The notes under the pieces: model-generated
Databases searched by the model: none
What the model was told of the DNA's origin: nothing
Seen by the model: only the letters and a program-made list of their open reading frames with translations
Part shown: in pieces, positions 36,405-48,599 of the stretch
Layout: each line of letters opens with the position of its first letter
Numbering within the stretch: position 1 is the first letter of the stretch
NCBI GenBank assembly: GCA_028641055.1
Contig: CM054062.1
Span: 12,932,826-12,996,825 of the forward strand
Direction of reading: 5' to 3'
DNA length: 64,000 nucleotides
From: Alopecurus myosuroides
Taxonomy: Eukaryota; Streptophyta; Magnoliopsida; Poales; Poaceae
Position numbers and translations under genes: made by a program

Positions 36405-36950
36405 TGTCGAGACATCGTAGTAGAGTTCATAGACAGGGATGCCATGAGACTACTGGTAGAGATGTGGGGGACGTGGTAGTACGACAACCAGGAACGCCAA
36501 ATTTACCCACGTTCGGTACGTCGCAACTAGGCGGCGTTCCTACTCCTGCAATCTCACTAAACCAGGGCTGAAGCCTGTAGTATACAAAGTACAATGTGAG
36601 TAGGGTTTCGCTAACTCGACGAGGATCAACTTCTCGGCGAGTTAGCTTCTAGCTGATTGTCTGTATCTCTCTTCTCTCCCGTCCGTCTTTATATAGATAG
36701 CCGGGTTAGGGCTTACAGAAAGGAAACCTAGAAGACTACGGAAGGTATCTAACTTGGACACTAAGGATTCCGTCTTCTACTCCAAGCCGCACCACTTTGG
36801 GCCGTGGACCGGGCTCTTCTAGAATCTGGCTTCTGTGCGTCAGATTACTGGGCCGCCTAATGGGCAATGATCCATTACCAATAGGCCACCCTGGTAATCC
36901 GGCTCTTTAGGACAATGCCGGATATAGCCCTAATTTGTATATATCTGACA
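36405..36950 (-). repeat. 3' LTR of T1
   Basis: It is 546 bp, with minus-strand ends TGTCAG and CTCGACA, matching the 541-bp LTRs of T3. A TATATA-like promoter stretch lies near 36687-36696. On its inner side (36951-36965) is the purine tract (TTCTTGGGGGCTAC on the minus strand). On its outer side lies the gag array. Confidence 0.88.
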
Positions 36951-37337
36951 GTAGCCCCCAAGAAAGATTGAGACTTCATCCTTCCACCTTTTGTCAATTT
37001 GCATTCTTTTCCGAGAAATGTCGGCGTTCTGTCTCGATTCTTCTTTTTCCAAAACTTCATAACATATAACTTAGATTTTATCAGAATCCGCCTTTTTCTT
37101 CCACGAGCCTTCGTGGGGAAGGAACTACATGACGTCAGCGATGAAATCATGCTGACATCACGGATTTTTGGGTTCAGTCAAAACCCTGAAAACGTATCCT
37201 CTGACAGATTCTCGCGGGAAACGAGTAGATAGCCATTATCACCCCGTCCCCTCGTTTTCCAGAATTTCCGGGCGTGACACACGTAGAGGATCCAACGGCT
37301 AAAATAGTCGTTGTAACGAATCTCAGCGCGTTTCCGA

Positions 37338-37347
37338 CTATAAATAG
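37338..37347 (+). promoter_or_regulatory. TATA box of the T1 antisense gene
   Basis: CTATAAATAG lies 163-172 bases before the ATG at 37510, a sensible distance for a plant Pol II promoter. The same decamer precedes the homologous gene in T3 at a similar distance. It lies within the element, outside the LTR, and faces the opposite way to gag-pol. Confidence 0.7.
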
Positions 37348-37509
37348 CCGCCTCGGGGCCTCCGGTTCTCTCTTTCGCTTGCTCTTCTTCCTCAAGCCCC
37401 CCAGCGCCATAGCCAGAACAGATCTCGAGTGAGTGAGCAGAGAGCAAGTTTCCTCTCCTTCCCCGGAGATAACATCGGAGGATCCGGCTCACGGCCGCGC
37501 CGTCCGAGA

Positions 37510-40500
37510 ATGGCTGACGGAGGATCACCCTGTGCCACGGACGCGAGCACCGCCGCCCTGGACATCGAAACAATCATCAACAACCCCGACCCGCAGTTGG
37601 ACTCCCCCGTCCGCGCCACCACGAGCGCGCCGGAGGGAAACGCCGGCGACGCGGTCTACGGGGATAGGCCTTCCGCGGCCGCGGAAATTCCGTCGTCGTC
37701 AGCTCCTCCCCCTCCACCTCTCACCACCAAGCCCATGTAGGAAAACCCCAATCTTGGCGGTGAGGAAGTTGCTGCGCCAGAGGCGAAGAAGACACGGAGG
37801 AGAACTCCGGGAACTGGATCCACGGTAACGTGGTTTCCTCCTTCCTTCCAGCAATGGAGAAGGAAGGGTTCATCCAGGAGAAGAAATGGAGGTACGTCCC
37901 GGACGAGGCCCAGCCGTCGCCGAAAGACGACGAAAGAGTCATCCTTGCATCTCATGTTAATAGATGTATCGAACTTCCACCTTCTTCCTTCTTTCTCCAG
38001 GTCCTAGACCACTACCAAATCCAGCCACATAACCTTCGTCCAAACTCCATTCTTTACATTGCCGGATTTCAGGCTTTGTTCGAAGGGTACTTAGGAATAG
38101 AGCCTAGGATAGAGATCTGGCAGTACTGTTTTGGAGTAAAGCGCAACCCATCTGAGGGCGCCCTCCCCACTTGTGGAACCAGCTCCTTTACCTTGCGTAG
38201 GTTTAGGGAAGATTGGTTCCCGAAAATAAAAACCTCGGAATCCGTCAAATTTTGGACGGGTTCCTTCTTTTATCATTAGGATGTCCCGCTTCCTGGAAAG
38301 GAAATGGGAATCCCACCTTTTGTCAATTCCGCGGCCACTCCCCAAGACAATTGGGCAGTGGACGCGGTCCAGTCCTTGCCGCCGGATCTGATGAGGATCA
38401 AGCGGCGCATCGCCAAGCTTGTTTCCGCCTCCCCTCCTCTCACTGGCATGGACACGGTTCTATGCTGGCTTGAAAGGCGTATCCATCCTCTGGCTCATCG
38501 CGGACCCCGTCTAATGTGCGAATATAGGGGCCCTGACGACGCAATGAAGGCGATGAACAAGTCTTTGTCGAAAAAAGACTTGAAGAAACATGTAAACCAG
38601 CTGGTCTCAACTCGTGACCAATATGAGGAAAGCCGGCCAATGTACACGGCAGAAAACCCAGCTCCAAAGGTGTGCTTTTATCATTTTGGGCATTTATTCT
38701 GAATTTCCTTTTCTCGGATTTTTCTAACCCGGACTTTGTCTTTTTTGACAGCTTCTGACTCTTTCTGAGGCTGATCTCGCCTCCGATGCCGAGTTGGACA
38801 CGCTGCGCTCCAACTTTGCCGGTGGACGGAAGCGCAAGAAGCCTTCCGCCACTCATGAAGTGATCGATCTTGACGGAGTTCCCGTCGCAACTTCCAGGTA
38901 AAAAACCCGGGTTCTATTTTCCTTTCTATGCTTTTTTGTTGCATGACTTCTTGTCTTTCTCGGAATTCTTACTTCTTGGATTTTTTACTTTCTAGCCTGG
39001 CTCCTACAACTTTGAAGAAAAAGAGCCAGAAGAAGCACAAATTTGTTGCTAGGAGAGGAACACAACCTTCTCCTGCTGCTGCACCCGACACTCCGGCTGC
39101 AGCTGAAGAAGAAAACTTGGCTGCAAGGGAAGAGGAATATCCTTTGCAGTCCAGCCAGCCTATTGCGCCGGAGACGGACGCGAGGGAAAGGAGGAAACGG
39201 TGGAGCCGAAAGTTGGAGGTCCTTCTAACATCCCAAAGGAGGAGCCTATTCCAAACTTTGACCCAGAATTCAAGGTAAAGCAAGAAGATCACTTTGACGA
39301 ACATGGATACATTCATCCATGGGCGACAAAGTACTTTGCTCCAGCTACCTTACTCCATCCGTGGCCGCAAGGCGGACTTATTATTAGGAATAATTTCGTG
39401 TTCTCGCCTCGGTAGATTATCCAAGACGGCCTTTGCCACGTCGAAATTCTCTTTGCAGAATATGCAAAGGAATTCAACGAGAACCTGACGAGTCTCCAAA
39501 AAATGAGCCAGGTAATATCTCTAGCCCCCAAGAATTTTCCAAATGTATTCTTTTTTGACTTAATTCTGTTATCATTGACCTTACTTGTTTTTTGACTTAA
39601 GCATTGTGTCTCTTTTCCATGTTTCAGCAAACTGCCGAAAACATCAACATGGAAGTTTTCAGCAAACTTACCATCAAGAATAAGGAGGTGAAAACTCTCC
39701 TTAACATTCTTGAAGAGAAAGACTCGGAGCTGGCCTCCGTTCAGCACAAGCTGGAAGAATCAGTAGGTAAATTCACCACTGTTTTTGTTAGGAAATTTTC
39801 TAAGTCTTTTCCCGAGTTTTAACTCTTCATTTTCCTTACTTTTCAGCTTCTTTGGTGAAAGCCAAGCAAATAGCTGAAGATGCCACTAATGCCGAGAACC
39901 TCCGAAAGGAGAACATGGAACCTCACAAAATTAATGTGAATCTCCAAAGGGACTTGGAGGCCAGCCAACTGGTTGTCGGTATTGTCGAGTACAAGGCTTC
40001 GAGCCGGGGCGAGAAGAACAAGGCCACCATCCTGGACTTAGAGAATGCCCTAAATCAACGCCTCGAAGAAGGCACTGAGATGGACAGCATTCTCGGTAAG
40101 TTTTTAACACTTTTACCAACATTTTTTCCTTTTTCCTCTTCTGTTTTTTGTAAATATCCTTTGTTGATTTAAACAGAAGGTAGCCCCTTGCTTACCCGAA
40201 TCGAAAGAATCCGGGCTTTCGAGAAGATCTTCACTGCGCTCAAGGATGCGGGGATGTTACTTGCCAACAAGTACATTCCCAACAAAGAACGAGAATTCTC
40301 GGAAGTTAGCAGACTTCCGGAGGCGATCGAAGAGGTGGCGAACCAGAAGGATTCCTGGTCCCGCTCTGCAGCTCGAGTTGGTGCACGCATGGCCCTTGGG
40401 CTAATGCGTATGCACTACCCCACCGCCAAGTCTTGGCGCGTGGCAACTGGTATCCCGCAAGGATACACGGAGGCGCAGCGGGCCAGCATCTTTCACTCCA

Positions 40501-40631
40501 TCAAAGGGCATGCTACAAAGATAGCACAGATGATGTCGATCTCCACCTTCTACCCAGAAGAAGAAATTCCGAAAATTCCTGAAGATCCCAACTGCGAAGA
40601 AGAGGAGTCGTATTCTGAGGAGGCCACCTGA
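37510..40631 (+). pseudogene. Accessory antisense gene of T1, seven exons, broken
   Basis: This gene runs opposite to T1 gag-pol. Predicted exons: 37510-38669, 38752-38897, 38996-39274, 39416-39511, 39628-39766, 39847-40095 and 40177-40631, all with GT-AG borders. Exon 1 holds a region like the plant 'putative gypsy type transposon' family (PF04195 as I recall it), with LGIEPRIEIWQYCFGVKR. Middle exons are Lys/Glu-rich. The fifth and sixth form a coiled coil (NMEVFSKL to EMDSIL). The last has a conserved block with ARMALGLMRMHYP. Defects: TAG at 37738, a frameshift before 37840, TAG at 38277 and a frame change near 39190. Function unknown; it may be an element-encoded accessory protein. Confidence 0.75.
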
Positions 40632-41233
40632 TTCCTAGGTAGTTAACAGGAAAATAGAAGCATTACTATTCTCAGAATGTAATATTCATTGTAATGCTAT
40701 CTATCATTTGTATAAACAAGTATCCCACTTTTGCAGTTAAATTATAAGTCTTTGCAAGTTTTTTCCGGGTCTTAATTCCTTTGCCTTCTAAGTTCTCTGG
40801 TTTATATGTTTTAACTGTCCTTAGTGTTTGAAATGGATCAATAGTACTTAATCTTCACGCCAAGTGCCTGGATTTAACCAACCAGTCAAAACTCGAAAAC
40901 ATGGATTGTACTAAGGCATTTTTACTTACTAATTTCAGTGACCCAACATAGAAACAATCAGATAATACTTACGGAAAAGTAAGGAATTTTGAAATTGTAT
41001 GAAACTCAGGCACAATCTGGGTTTCCTTAAGCCTCCTTAGGCTGCAAAACATTCAGTTTTATAACTCCGAGCACGCATGCACAATTCGGGTTAACATTGA
41101 ATATTTTGAAAGATCATTGGGAAATAGATAAGACAAACTTGTGCTTTGTACAAAAATAAACAGATAAAACATAAATGCATGAATTCCGACAACTTTATTT
41201 CATGATCTCAAAGATGTTTACATAGAAATTGAA
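40632..41233. other. Spacer between T1 antisense gene and pol
   Basis: About 600 bp of AT-rich sequence without coding signs lie between the convergent 3' ends of the antisense gene and pol. It matches the spacer at 58570-59214 in T3. An AATAAA-type signal occurs on the pol strand near 41190. Confidence 0.6.
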
Positions 41234-42525
41234 CTAAGTGTAGAAAGGAAGTAACTTCTGGATGCTCCAGGGTCTCTTTGTTTCTCCTAGTTCGACATCT
41301 ATTTTTCTCTTTCTTTTGCGATTCGGTCTTTTGGGATCATCCTCCGTATCCCGAATATCTACAAGATAATAAGATCCATTTTTCATAGCCTTGCAAATGA
41401 CAAATGGTCCCTCCCAAACTGGGGCTAATTTTTGCTTCCTTTCATGCACCAATCTTAGCACTAAGTCACCTTCTTTGAAATAATGGTGTCTCATTTTCCG
41501 ACTATGGTAGCGCAGCAATCCTTGCTGATAAATGGAGGATCTTTGAAGCACAAGCTCTCGTTCTTCTTCTAAAAGACCGATGACATCCTGTCATGCGTTT
41601 TCGGCATCCGAGTCGTCGTAAGCCTGCACTCTTGGGCTATCATGGAGCATCTCAGTTGGAAGCACTGCTTCTGCACCATACACGAGGAAAAACGGAGTTT
41701 GCCATGTTGATCTATTTGGCATCGTTCGAATACTCCAAAGCACGGAAGGTAATTCTTCTACCCATGCTCCGGCTGCTCTATGAAGAGGAGATTCGAGTCT
41801 TGGGCGTATTCCCTGCAGGATTGAGCTATTTGTTCTTTCAACCTTCCCATTGGATTGTGGGTGTGCCACATATGCAAGATCTAAACGTATTCCCGTTTGT
41901 CGAGAATATTTTGCCAACTCTCCAATGGAGAAATTGGTCCCGTTGTCCGTGATCATGCTGTGTGGAACGCCGTATCGACTATGTCAATGATGAAATTTCT
42001 GGCAGTCACACCGTCAAGTTTTTTGATGGGTTTCTCCTCCACCCACTGGGTATACTTATCTACTGCAACAAGTAGATGTGTAAGTCCACATCTGGCAGTT
42101 TTGAATGGTCCCATCATATGTATCTCCCAGACTACAAATGGCCATGTAATAGGGATAGTTTTGAATGCTTGGGTTGGCATATTTGTCTGCTTGGCGTAGT
42201 ACTGACATCCAGCACATGTGTTTACTATGTGTTCGACATCTGTCTTGGCTGTTAGCCAGAAAAACCCTGCACGGAATGCTTTTTTGATTATGCCTTTTGA
42301 TTGAGCATGATGTCCGCAATCTCCTTCATGGATTTCTTGCAGGATTTCTCGGCCTTCTTCTATCAAAATACATCGTTGAAAAATTCCGACAGTGCTGCAT
42401 TTATATAGGGAACCATTGATTACCGTGTATCCTTTGCATCGACATTGTATCTGTTTTTGCAAGACCTCGTCTGCTCCATCCGGGAACTTCTGATCAACTA
42501 AGAAGTTTAAATATGGATTATCCAA
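41234..42525 (-). pseudogene. T1 integrase, broken
   Basis: Integrase joins retrotransposon DNA to the chromosome. The segment 42525-41953 has the zinc-binding HHCC region (GDCGHHAQSK, then CAGCQYY) and the core start. The first core aspartate is missing, because the usual LDMMGPF reads IHMMGPF. A frameshift leads into 41956-41591, with TDNGTNF and GKVERTN supplying the second aspartate and the glutamate. Another frameshift leads to the C-terminal part (41551-41234, GDLVLRLV and GPFVICK), the usual GPY/F-like end. There is no chromodomain. Confidence 0.82.
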
Positions 42526-43013
42526 TCCGGGTTAACGAGCAGGACTTCGATTGACTCAGAAACGAGAGAATAATCAACATCTCCACCTTTGATCGATGGT
42601 TCATGCAAATGTTGGACAAACACACCAGGTGGTAGGGTTTTCACTCTTTCCGAGCCCATGCGGGCTAATGCATCCGCGTTCCAGTTTTCTTCTCTTTTGA
42701 TATGAAGTACTTCGAATCCTAGGAAGCAAATGGCGAATTCATCCACCGTTCTCCGATATTCGTCCATGATGGGACTTTTGGCGTCCCAAGTTTGGTTTAG
42801 CTGATGTTGTAACAAATCCGAGTCACCATAGAAAAGTATGCGCTTGACGCCTATTTCAATATGCAAGCCATGAAACAGAGCTTCATATTCTGCCACGTTA
42901 TTACTGGCGTTGAAGTGTATTTCTAATACATACTCCATAGTATCACCTTTTGGGGATTTTAGCACTACACCAGATCCAGCGCCTTCCTTCATCTTGGATC
43001 CGTCAAAATGCAT
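42507..43013 (-). pseudogene. T1 second RNase H (Tat-type)
   Basis: A ribonuclease H domain separate from the one fused to reverse transcriptase. The sequence keeps MHFDGSK, NVAEYEALFHGL, YGDSDLL and NWNADALARM, which hold the four acidic catalytic positions. A stop lies just upstream (43017-43019) and the frame ends at 42507 within the linker to integrase. A second RNase H is described as typical of the Tat lineage. Confidence 0.82.
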
Positions 43014-43140
43014 GACCTAGTATTCCGACTCCGGCATTGGTGTGTTTTCCATTGCTTCTGTCCAATCAGCGTCGAAATCTGCCAACGCTCGAGATTTTAA
43101 TGTCGTCCGGGGTTGGTACTTAATGTCGAACGCAACTAGC

Positions 43141-43808
43141 TCAATGCCCCATTTGGCTACTCGGCCTGTTGCGTCTGCATTGTTGATGATATTCCCCTAG
43201 TGGTGCTTTACATACCACTGTTATGGAATTTCGTTGGAAATAATGAGGGAGTTTTCTAGATGCGAAAAACACACCATATGCCAGATTTTGATAATATGGA
43301 TACCTTTGTTTTGATTTGGAGAGTACTTCGCTGACGTAATACACTGGGTATTGATCTAGTATGCATTGCTCGTCCTTCCGCCTTTCCACAACTATCACTG
43401 CACTGATAACCCTGTTTGTCGCTGTAAGATACAGTAACATGGGTTCTTCGTCTTTTGTTGATGCCAAAATCGGAGCTTTCATCAAGGCTTCTTTTAACTG
43501 GGTTAATGCTTTGTCCGCCTCTTCTGCCCATTCAAATTTGTCGGATTTTTTCAACAATTTGTATAATGACAGAGCTTTGTCTCCTAGCCGGCTTATAAAC
43601 CTGCTGACTGCGGCTGCAGAACTCGTCAATCTTTGTACATCTTTTAAGCACATAGGCTTTGAGATGTTCAAGATTGGCTTGATCTTTTCCGAGTTTACTT
43701 CTATTCCTCTGTGAGAAACAATAAAACCCAGAATTTTTCCTGAGGGAACCCCGAATATGCACTTTAATGGATTCAACTTTATTTTATAAGTGTGCAAATT
43801 TTAGAAAG
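43141..43808 (-). pseudogene. T1 reverse transcriptase C-terminus and first RNase H-like domain
   Basis: The segment starts right after the inserted solo LTR and continues the reverse transcriptase from 47980. It includes the thumb and connection (IKPILNISKPMCLKDVQRL) and the RNase H-like part (DQYPVYYVSEVLSKSKQRY). The frame ends at 43141 after a degraded stretch. The duplicated TTTCT at 43809-43813 marks the interruption. Confidence 0.8.
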
Positions 43809-44136
43809 TTTCTTGTCGAGACATCGTGGTAGAATTCATAGACGGGGGTGCCATGAGACTACGGGTAGAGACGTGGGGGGACGTGGTTGTGCGAAGGACA
43901 AAGACACAGGGTTTACCCAGGTTCGGCACGTCGCAGTAATGCGGCGTTCCTACTCCTGCAATCTCACTAATCAGGATTAAAGCCTGTGTATACAAAGTAC
44001 AATGTGAGGTTCTGTTAGCTATTCGTCGAGGATCAACCTCTCGGCGAGTTAGCCAGTAGCTTCTTGTCTATCTATCATATCTCCCGTCCAGCTTTATATA
44101 ATAGCCGGGTTAGGGCATACAGAGTAAGAAACCTAG

Positions 44137-47100
44137 TGTGACGCCCCGAGATCGGACAGTATGCAGATTTCGGCATTTCCACCCAAATCCGCATACTAAC
44201 CGATTTCAGGTTGCCACTTGTGATAACATTACAACAGTTCACGAATAATCCACACCAACAACAGAGGAGGTATATACAAGACGACTCAAACGAGTCAAGG
44301 ATACAACTGATACAATATAAAGATCCAAATAACAACGGAAGAAACAACATAGTGTCCGACTACGGACAAGATACAAATTGGACTAAGAGTCCTGAAGATA
44401 ACCGATGGCGTCCAAATCCCTGCCCAGGCCAAGCCGAAGGGATTCCCAAGCTAACGTCGTCAGACTTCAAACCTGTTGACTGCAATGTGGAATATGCAGC
44501 CACGAAAAAGGATTCGTGGGTCAGTACTATTAAGTACTGGCAAGTGGATAAACCATACTCACAAGATACCAGCGTAACCAATCATCACAAGATACAAATA
44601 CTTTGGGTACAACGGAAAGAAAGGGGGTAGTGCAAATAAGCGGCAGCGGGCAGCACCAACAACTAGAGAGACACGCTACAACTTCCGGCTATTAGAGAGG
44701 GATAAGAGAGCGCGACAAAATCAACTATAACTACTCACCAAACAATACCCATCCAGTGTTACCCCCTACTAAGGAAGCAACCCAAGGAAACTCACACTGT
44801 TGATTAAGGTGACATTCATTTTTATGGTGAAGGTAATACTATATTACTAGTCAAGTTATTATCATTAGGTGTAAGTTGTCTGAGTACTTGTTAGCCAGCA
44901 CTTTCACCAAGTCGTCACATAACCGCGGACAACACGGCTTCTCGAGAAGATTCATCCCTGCAGGGTGCGCTACAGTACCCGTACACACTCAAGCCACCAA
45001 CTAAAACTCAGGTTGGCTCGACACGACCCAAACCGTCTGTACAACCTGTCCTAGGAGCCACGGAGCTATAAGGTCCCAGCCACACAGCCGAATACTCAGC
45101 GCAAGTGTGCAAAACTCCCGCAGGACGCAACACCCCGGCAATACAGGCCTCGCCCTATATGCATCATCATCATCATCAACAGTAACCATGGGGGGCCCAC
45201 CCATTCATGCGTATGAGCAAATGGAACACCCGAACTAAGTGTGGCTCTTCGGACAAGCTGCAAATCAGGTCTAAGTCGAGGGGGTCCCATACTACCTCCC
45301 GGATGCGGTTAGCGCGCTCATCATGGATCAATGGACAAGACCCTTTTCCTAGTTTCGACACTAGCAGGCTCCAAAACCACGCCGGGCCTCCTGCCGGTGC
45401 CTTATCATCAAATTATTATTACCCCAAACATTAACATGTTGTTGATTAAATTGAAACCCAACTATCAACTAAACAGGTGATACGACAAAGGACAACAAGA
45501 CTCGAGCACAAACAAATCTAAGCATTCAACTACGACACGAGGGCCAACAAGGTAAACAAACAACAGTTAATAGGAAGTGGAAGGAAGGCTATATCATGGC
45601 TGCAAGGTAAACATATGATAGGATCGAGGCACAAGCATCGAAAATACTAGGCTAGCATAAAGACAACGGAAAGAATCGGTAACAAGTGAGGAAAATGCAA
45701 CATAGGTAGCAAGTGAGTATACTTGCCTGAGATCCAGTAAGTAGAGGTACATCCGCAGAACTTGTCGTTGCTCACATCATGTCAGTGTCCTATCCGCGAA
45801 GAAGCAACGAATTAGAACAAACACCGGATGCAACAATTACTACTACGGCAAAAGATCCAGCATGATCTTATTTTATATGCATGACATGCGGGATGCAACG
45901 CAAAAGTACAACTTAGACAATTTAATCGGACAAGGTGTCCGGACAAATAATTATGGTTCAAGTTGTTTATCTAACCATCATATTAAATGTTGATTAACAT
46001 GCAACACAGTAAGTAGGTGAGCTAAACAATATTAAATGGAATAGGGCAATATTTAGTTAATACCCCAACACATTCCATATGTTGTTATTTTTAGTTGACA
46101 TGCATAACACAGGCTAAAATGCATAATACAAGATGCAAACATGAGCATGGATGGCATATTAATGTTCCTTGCACTATTCTGGATGGAAAGCATATTTTAC
46201 ACATTAACTTCGAATTTAATTTGAATTAGTTATGATTTATGCAATTTTAAATGAATTAAATAAAGTACAGAAAATTGCACAAATTTTAATTTGTCAAAAC
46301 ATTAAACAAATTGCATATTTAGAAAATTCAGGAAATTTTGAGTAGAAAACATATTTTATTTATTAAATTTGGATTTGAATTGCAAAAGTTATTAAGGTTT
46401 GAATTCTAGGGACTAGACTGCAATTTTTAAAAGTTCAGAAGATTTTCTAGGGCTGGATTGTGATTGGACAGTGCGTGGAGGGGCTTCTGTGCAAAAACAG
46501 GAAGGCCAGGGGCCTCGGTGCAAAAGTGCCAGATCCAGATCTGGATCTGGACTTTTCTCACCGTGGGCTGGGGCAGCCAGTGTGGCTGCCGCGCGGGCCC
46601 GAGGCCACGCGGCGCTGACTGGGCGTGGGTCGGCTGACGGGGCTACCACCGTCAATGACGGGTGGGCCCGTGGCTCTGCGCACGCGGAAAAAGAATGGAA
46701 AAGGCTTGCGTCGGCCGGGATTCGAACCCGCGACCTGCGGCTGCACGCACGGGCCTCTGACCACTGGGCTGGTGATTCCTTTGTGGTACAGAACTGGGCT
46801 CACCCGGGATGAGGTATTATCGCGACAAGAACCTGACGAAAGTGAACCAAAACAGAGGAGGTCGACGATGTCCATGGTGCCTGTGACTTACAGTGGGCGA
46901 CGATGACGATCTAGAGGTCCTCGGGTTCAGCTGCAGCATCGGGGAAGTAGAGGAGCCCGAGGAGGTTCCATTCCCTCCCTTGGAAGCCCGTCGCAGCCAC
47001 CCGGTCCCCGCCTCCGTGTGCTTGCTTCTCCGGCCATGGTGGTGCGGTGATGGGTGAAGAAAATAGAAACAGAGAAGAGTAGGAAGGGGGCGGCGGCTAG

Positions 47101-47751
47101 AGAGGAAGAAGAGGGGAGGGCTAGGGTTTAGGGATTCTCGTTGGGTAGATAAAGAGAGGAAGGGAGGGGACCAGGAGGTGGGTGGTGCGGTGGTGCTCTG
47201 CGCTGGTGAAAACGACAGGAGGGGGGAACACGTCCTCCTCGTGCCTTCTGTACGGAGAAGAAAGCCCCACCGTGGGCTGCCTTGGTGGGTTGGTCCTTGG
47301 CCTGCTGGGGTCGTAGGTGGGCCTGGGTGGCCTGCCTCCTCCACCACTTCTTTTCTCTCTTTTTTTGTAGGAAAGAAAAAGAAGAGAAACGGAGAGCAAG
47401 TTTTGGGGATTTTCATTTCACAATTATTTTTAGTGGATTACCCAGCACAAAAGCCCAGGTGCATGACGTTTTGTTTTCCAAAAAATCAAATTGCACAACT
47501 TATTTGAAATTTGAATTCAATTTATTGTTTCTTATAAAACCATTTTTTAAAACCAACCAATTTTAGTATTTCCAATTCAAATATGAATTACAATGTGAAA
47601 TGATTTGTTTCGCAATTTTAATTGAACCCATTTGGAACATGTTTGAATTTTTAAATTGGTTTGAAAACAAAGGTGCATATGATGCATGAGGCAATGCATG
47701 CAAAAAAGAAAACAATCAATTCTATTTGAGGGAAATCCCCCGGGTGTTACA
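44137..47751 (-). mobile_element. Solo LTR of a LARD-related family, inside the other solo LTR
   Basis: It is 3615 bp, with minus-strand ends TGTAACACCC and GGCGTCACA, flanked by the perfect duplication CCTAG (44132-44136 and 47752-47756). Several blocks match the LARD LTR (for example GAGTACTTGTTAGCCAG near 44881 and AACACGGCTTCTCGAGAAG near 44932), and the AT-rich/GC-rich layout is the same, so the families are related but distinct. The GC-rich part (46480-47350) has open frames on both strands without motifs. There is no interior, so it is a solo LTR left after recombination. Confidence 0.88.
46706..46779 (-). other. tRNA-like block in the solo LTR
   Basis: On the minus strand AGCCCAGTGG (46759-46769 region) fits the Pol III A-box and GGGTTCGAATCCC (46717-46729) contains an exact B-box core. 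Spacing is tRNA-like and a four-base T-arm stem can form (CGGG/CCCG). A real tRNA is unlikely because the acceptor and anticodon stems are poor. It occupies the same relative place as the block in the LARD LTRs. Confidence 0.55.
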
Positions 47752-47974
47752 CCTAGAAGACTACGGTAACTATTAACTTGGAAAGTAAGGAATCCGCCTT
47801 CTAATCCAAGCCAGATCACGTGGGCCGTGATCCGGGTTCTTCTAGAATCCGGCTTCTGTGCGTCAGCTTACTGGACCGCCCAATGGACCGTAGCCCACTA
47901 CCATTTGGGCCACCCGGGTAATCCGGCACTTTAGACTACCATCTGAGATACCCCTATTCGGTATATATCCGACA

Positions 47975-48560
47975 TTTCTCATAGATCTTCAAGGATTGTA
48001 TCCTTTTCTTTGGAAACGACAGCAATATCATCCACATAAACGTGGACGTTTTTGCCAATCTAACTATGCAAACAACGTTACATGCAGCGCTGGTATGTTG
48101 CACCTGCGTTCTTCAAGCCAAAAGGCATGGTTATGTAATAGTATGTTTCGTAGGGTGTTATGAAAGAGGTTTTGATTTTATCTTCTTCTTTCATGCGTAT
48201 TTGATGGTACCCGAAATAGACATTCAAAAAGCATAAAAGCTCAGAGCCAGCAGTGGCATCTATTTTTTGATCGATCCGCGGTAACGCGAACCTATCTTTC
48301 GGACACAATTTGTTCAATCCCGTGTAATCTATACACATCCTAATAATGGTACTATCCTTCTTCGGGACTTATACTGGGTTCCCAGACCAATCAGTATGTA
48401 TAAATTCCCGGATAAAGTCAGCTGCTAAAAGCCGGATAATTTCCTTGCCAATAGCCTTCTGTCTTCTTCCGTCAAATCGACGGAGACCTTGTTTGACGGG
48501 TTTTGATCCTGGAATCACTTTGAGTTGATGCTCAGCAAGTTCCCTGGGTACTCCCGACAT
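47975..48560 (-). pseudogene. T1 reverse transcriptase, N-terminal part
   Basis: The reading starts at 48560 (SGVPRELAEHQLKVIPG), breaks at a stop at 48369, resumes at 48338 (CIDYTGLNKLCPKDRFALPRI) and passes ITMPFGLKNAGATYQRCM. The catalytic YVDD motif is kept on the minus strand near 48035, in another frame. It is cut at 47980 by the solo LTR. Stops at 48078 and 48369 make it inactive. Confidence 0.85.
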
Positions 48561-48599
48561 GTGCGCAGGACACCCGGCAAAAATATCCCAGTTCTCACA

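Larger units (their letters stand above)
43814..47974 (-). mobile_element. Solo LTR of the T1/T3 family, inside T1 pol
   Basis: Removing the nested insertion leaves a 541-bp LTR with minus-strand ends TGTCGG and CTCGACA, the same length as both T3 LTRs. It is flanked by the perfect duplication TTTCT (43809-43813 and 47975-47979), so a complete element inserted here and later collapsed by LTR-LTR recombination. It interrupts T1 reverse transcriptase after the YVDD motif. The LTR is in two pieces, 43814-44136 and 47757-47974. Confidence 0.9.

Noticed and set aside
36405..36950. Reading the T1 3' LTR as the 5' LTR of the gag array
   Set aside because: Its inner side carries a polypurine tract, and the array side lacks a primer-binding site and begins in the middle of a unit.
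46706..46779. A functional tRNA gene
   Set aside because: The A and B boxes are good, but acceptor and anticodon stems do not pair well, and the block lies in an LTR with a diverged relative in another family.
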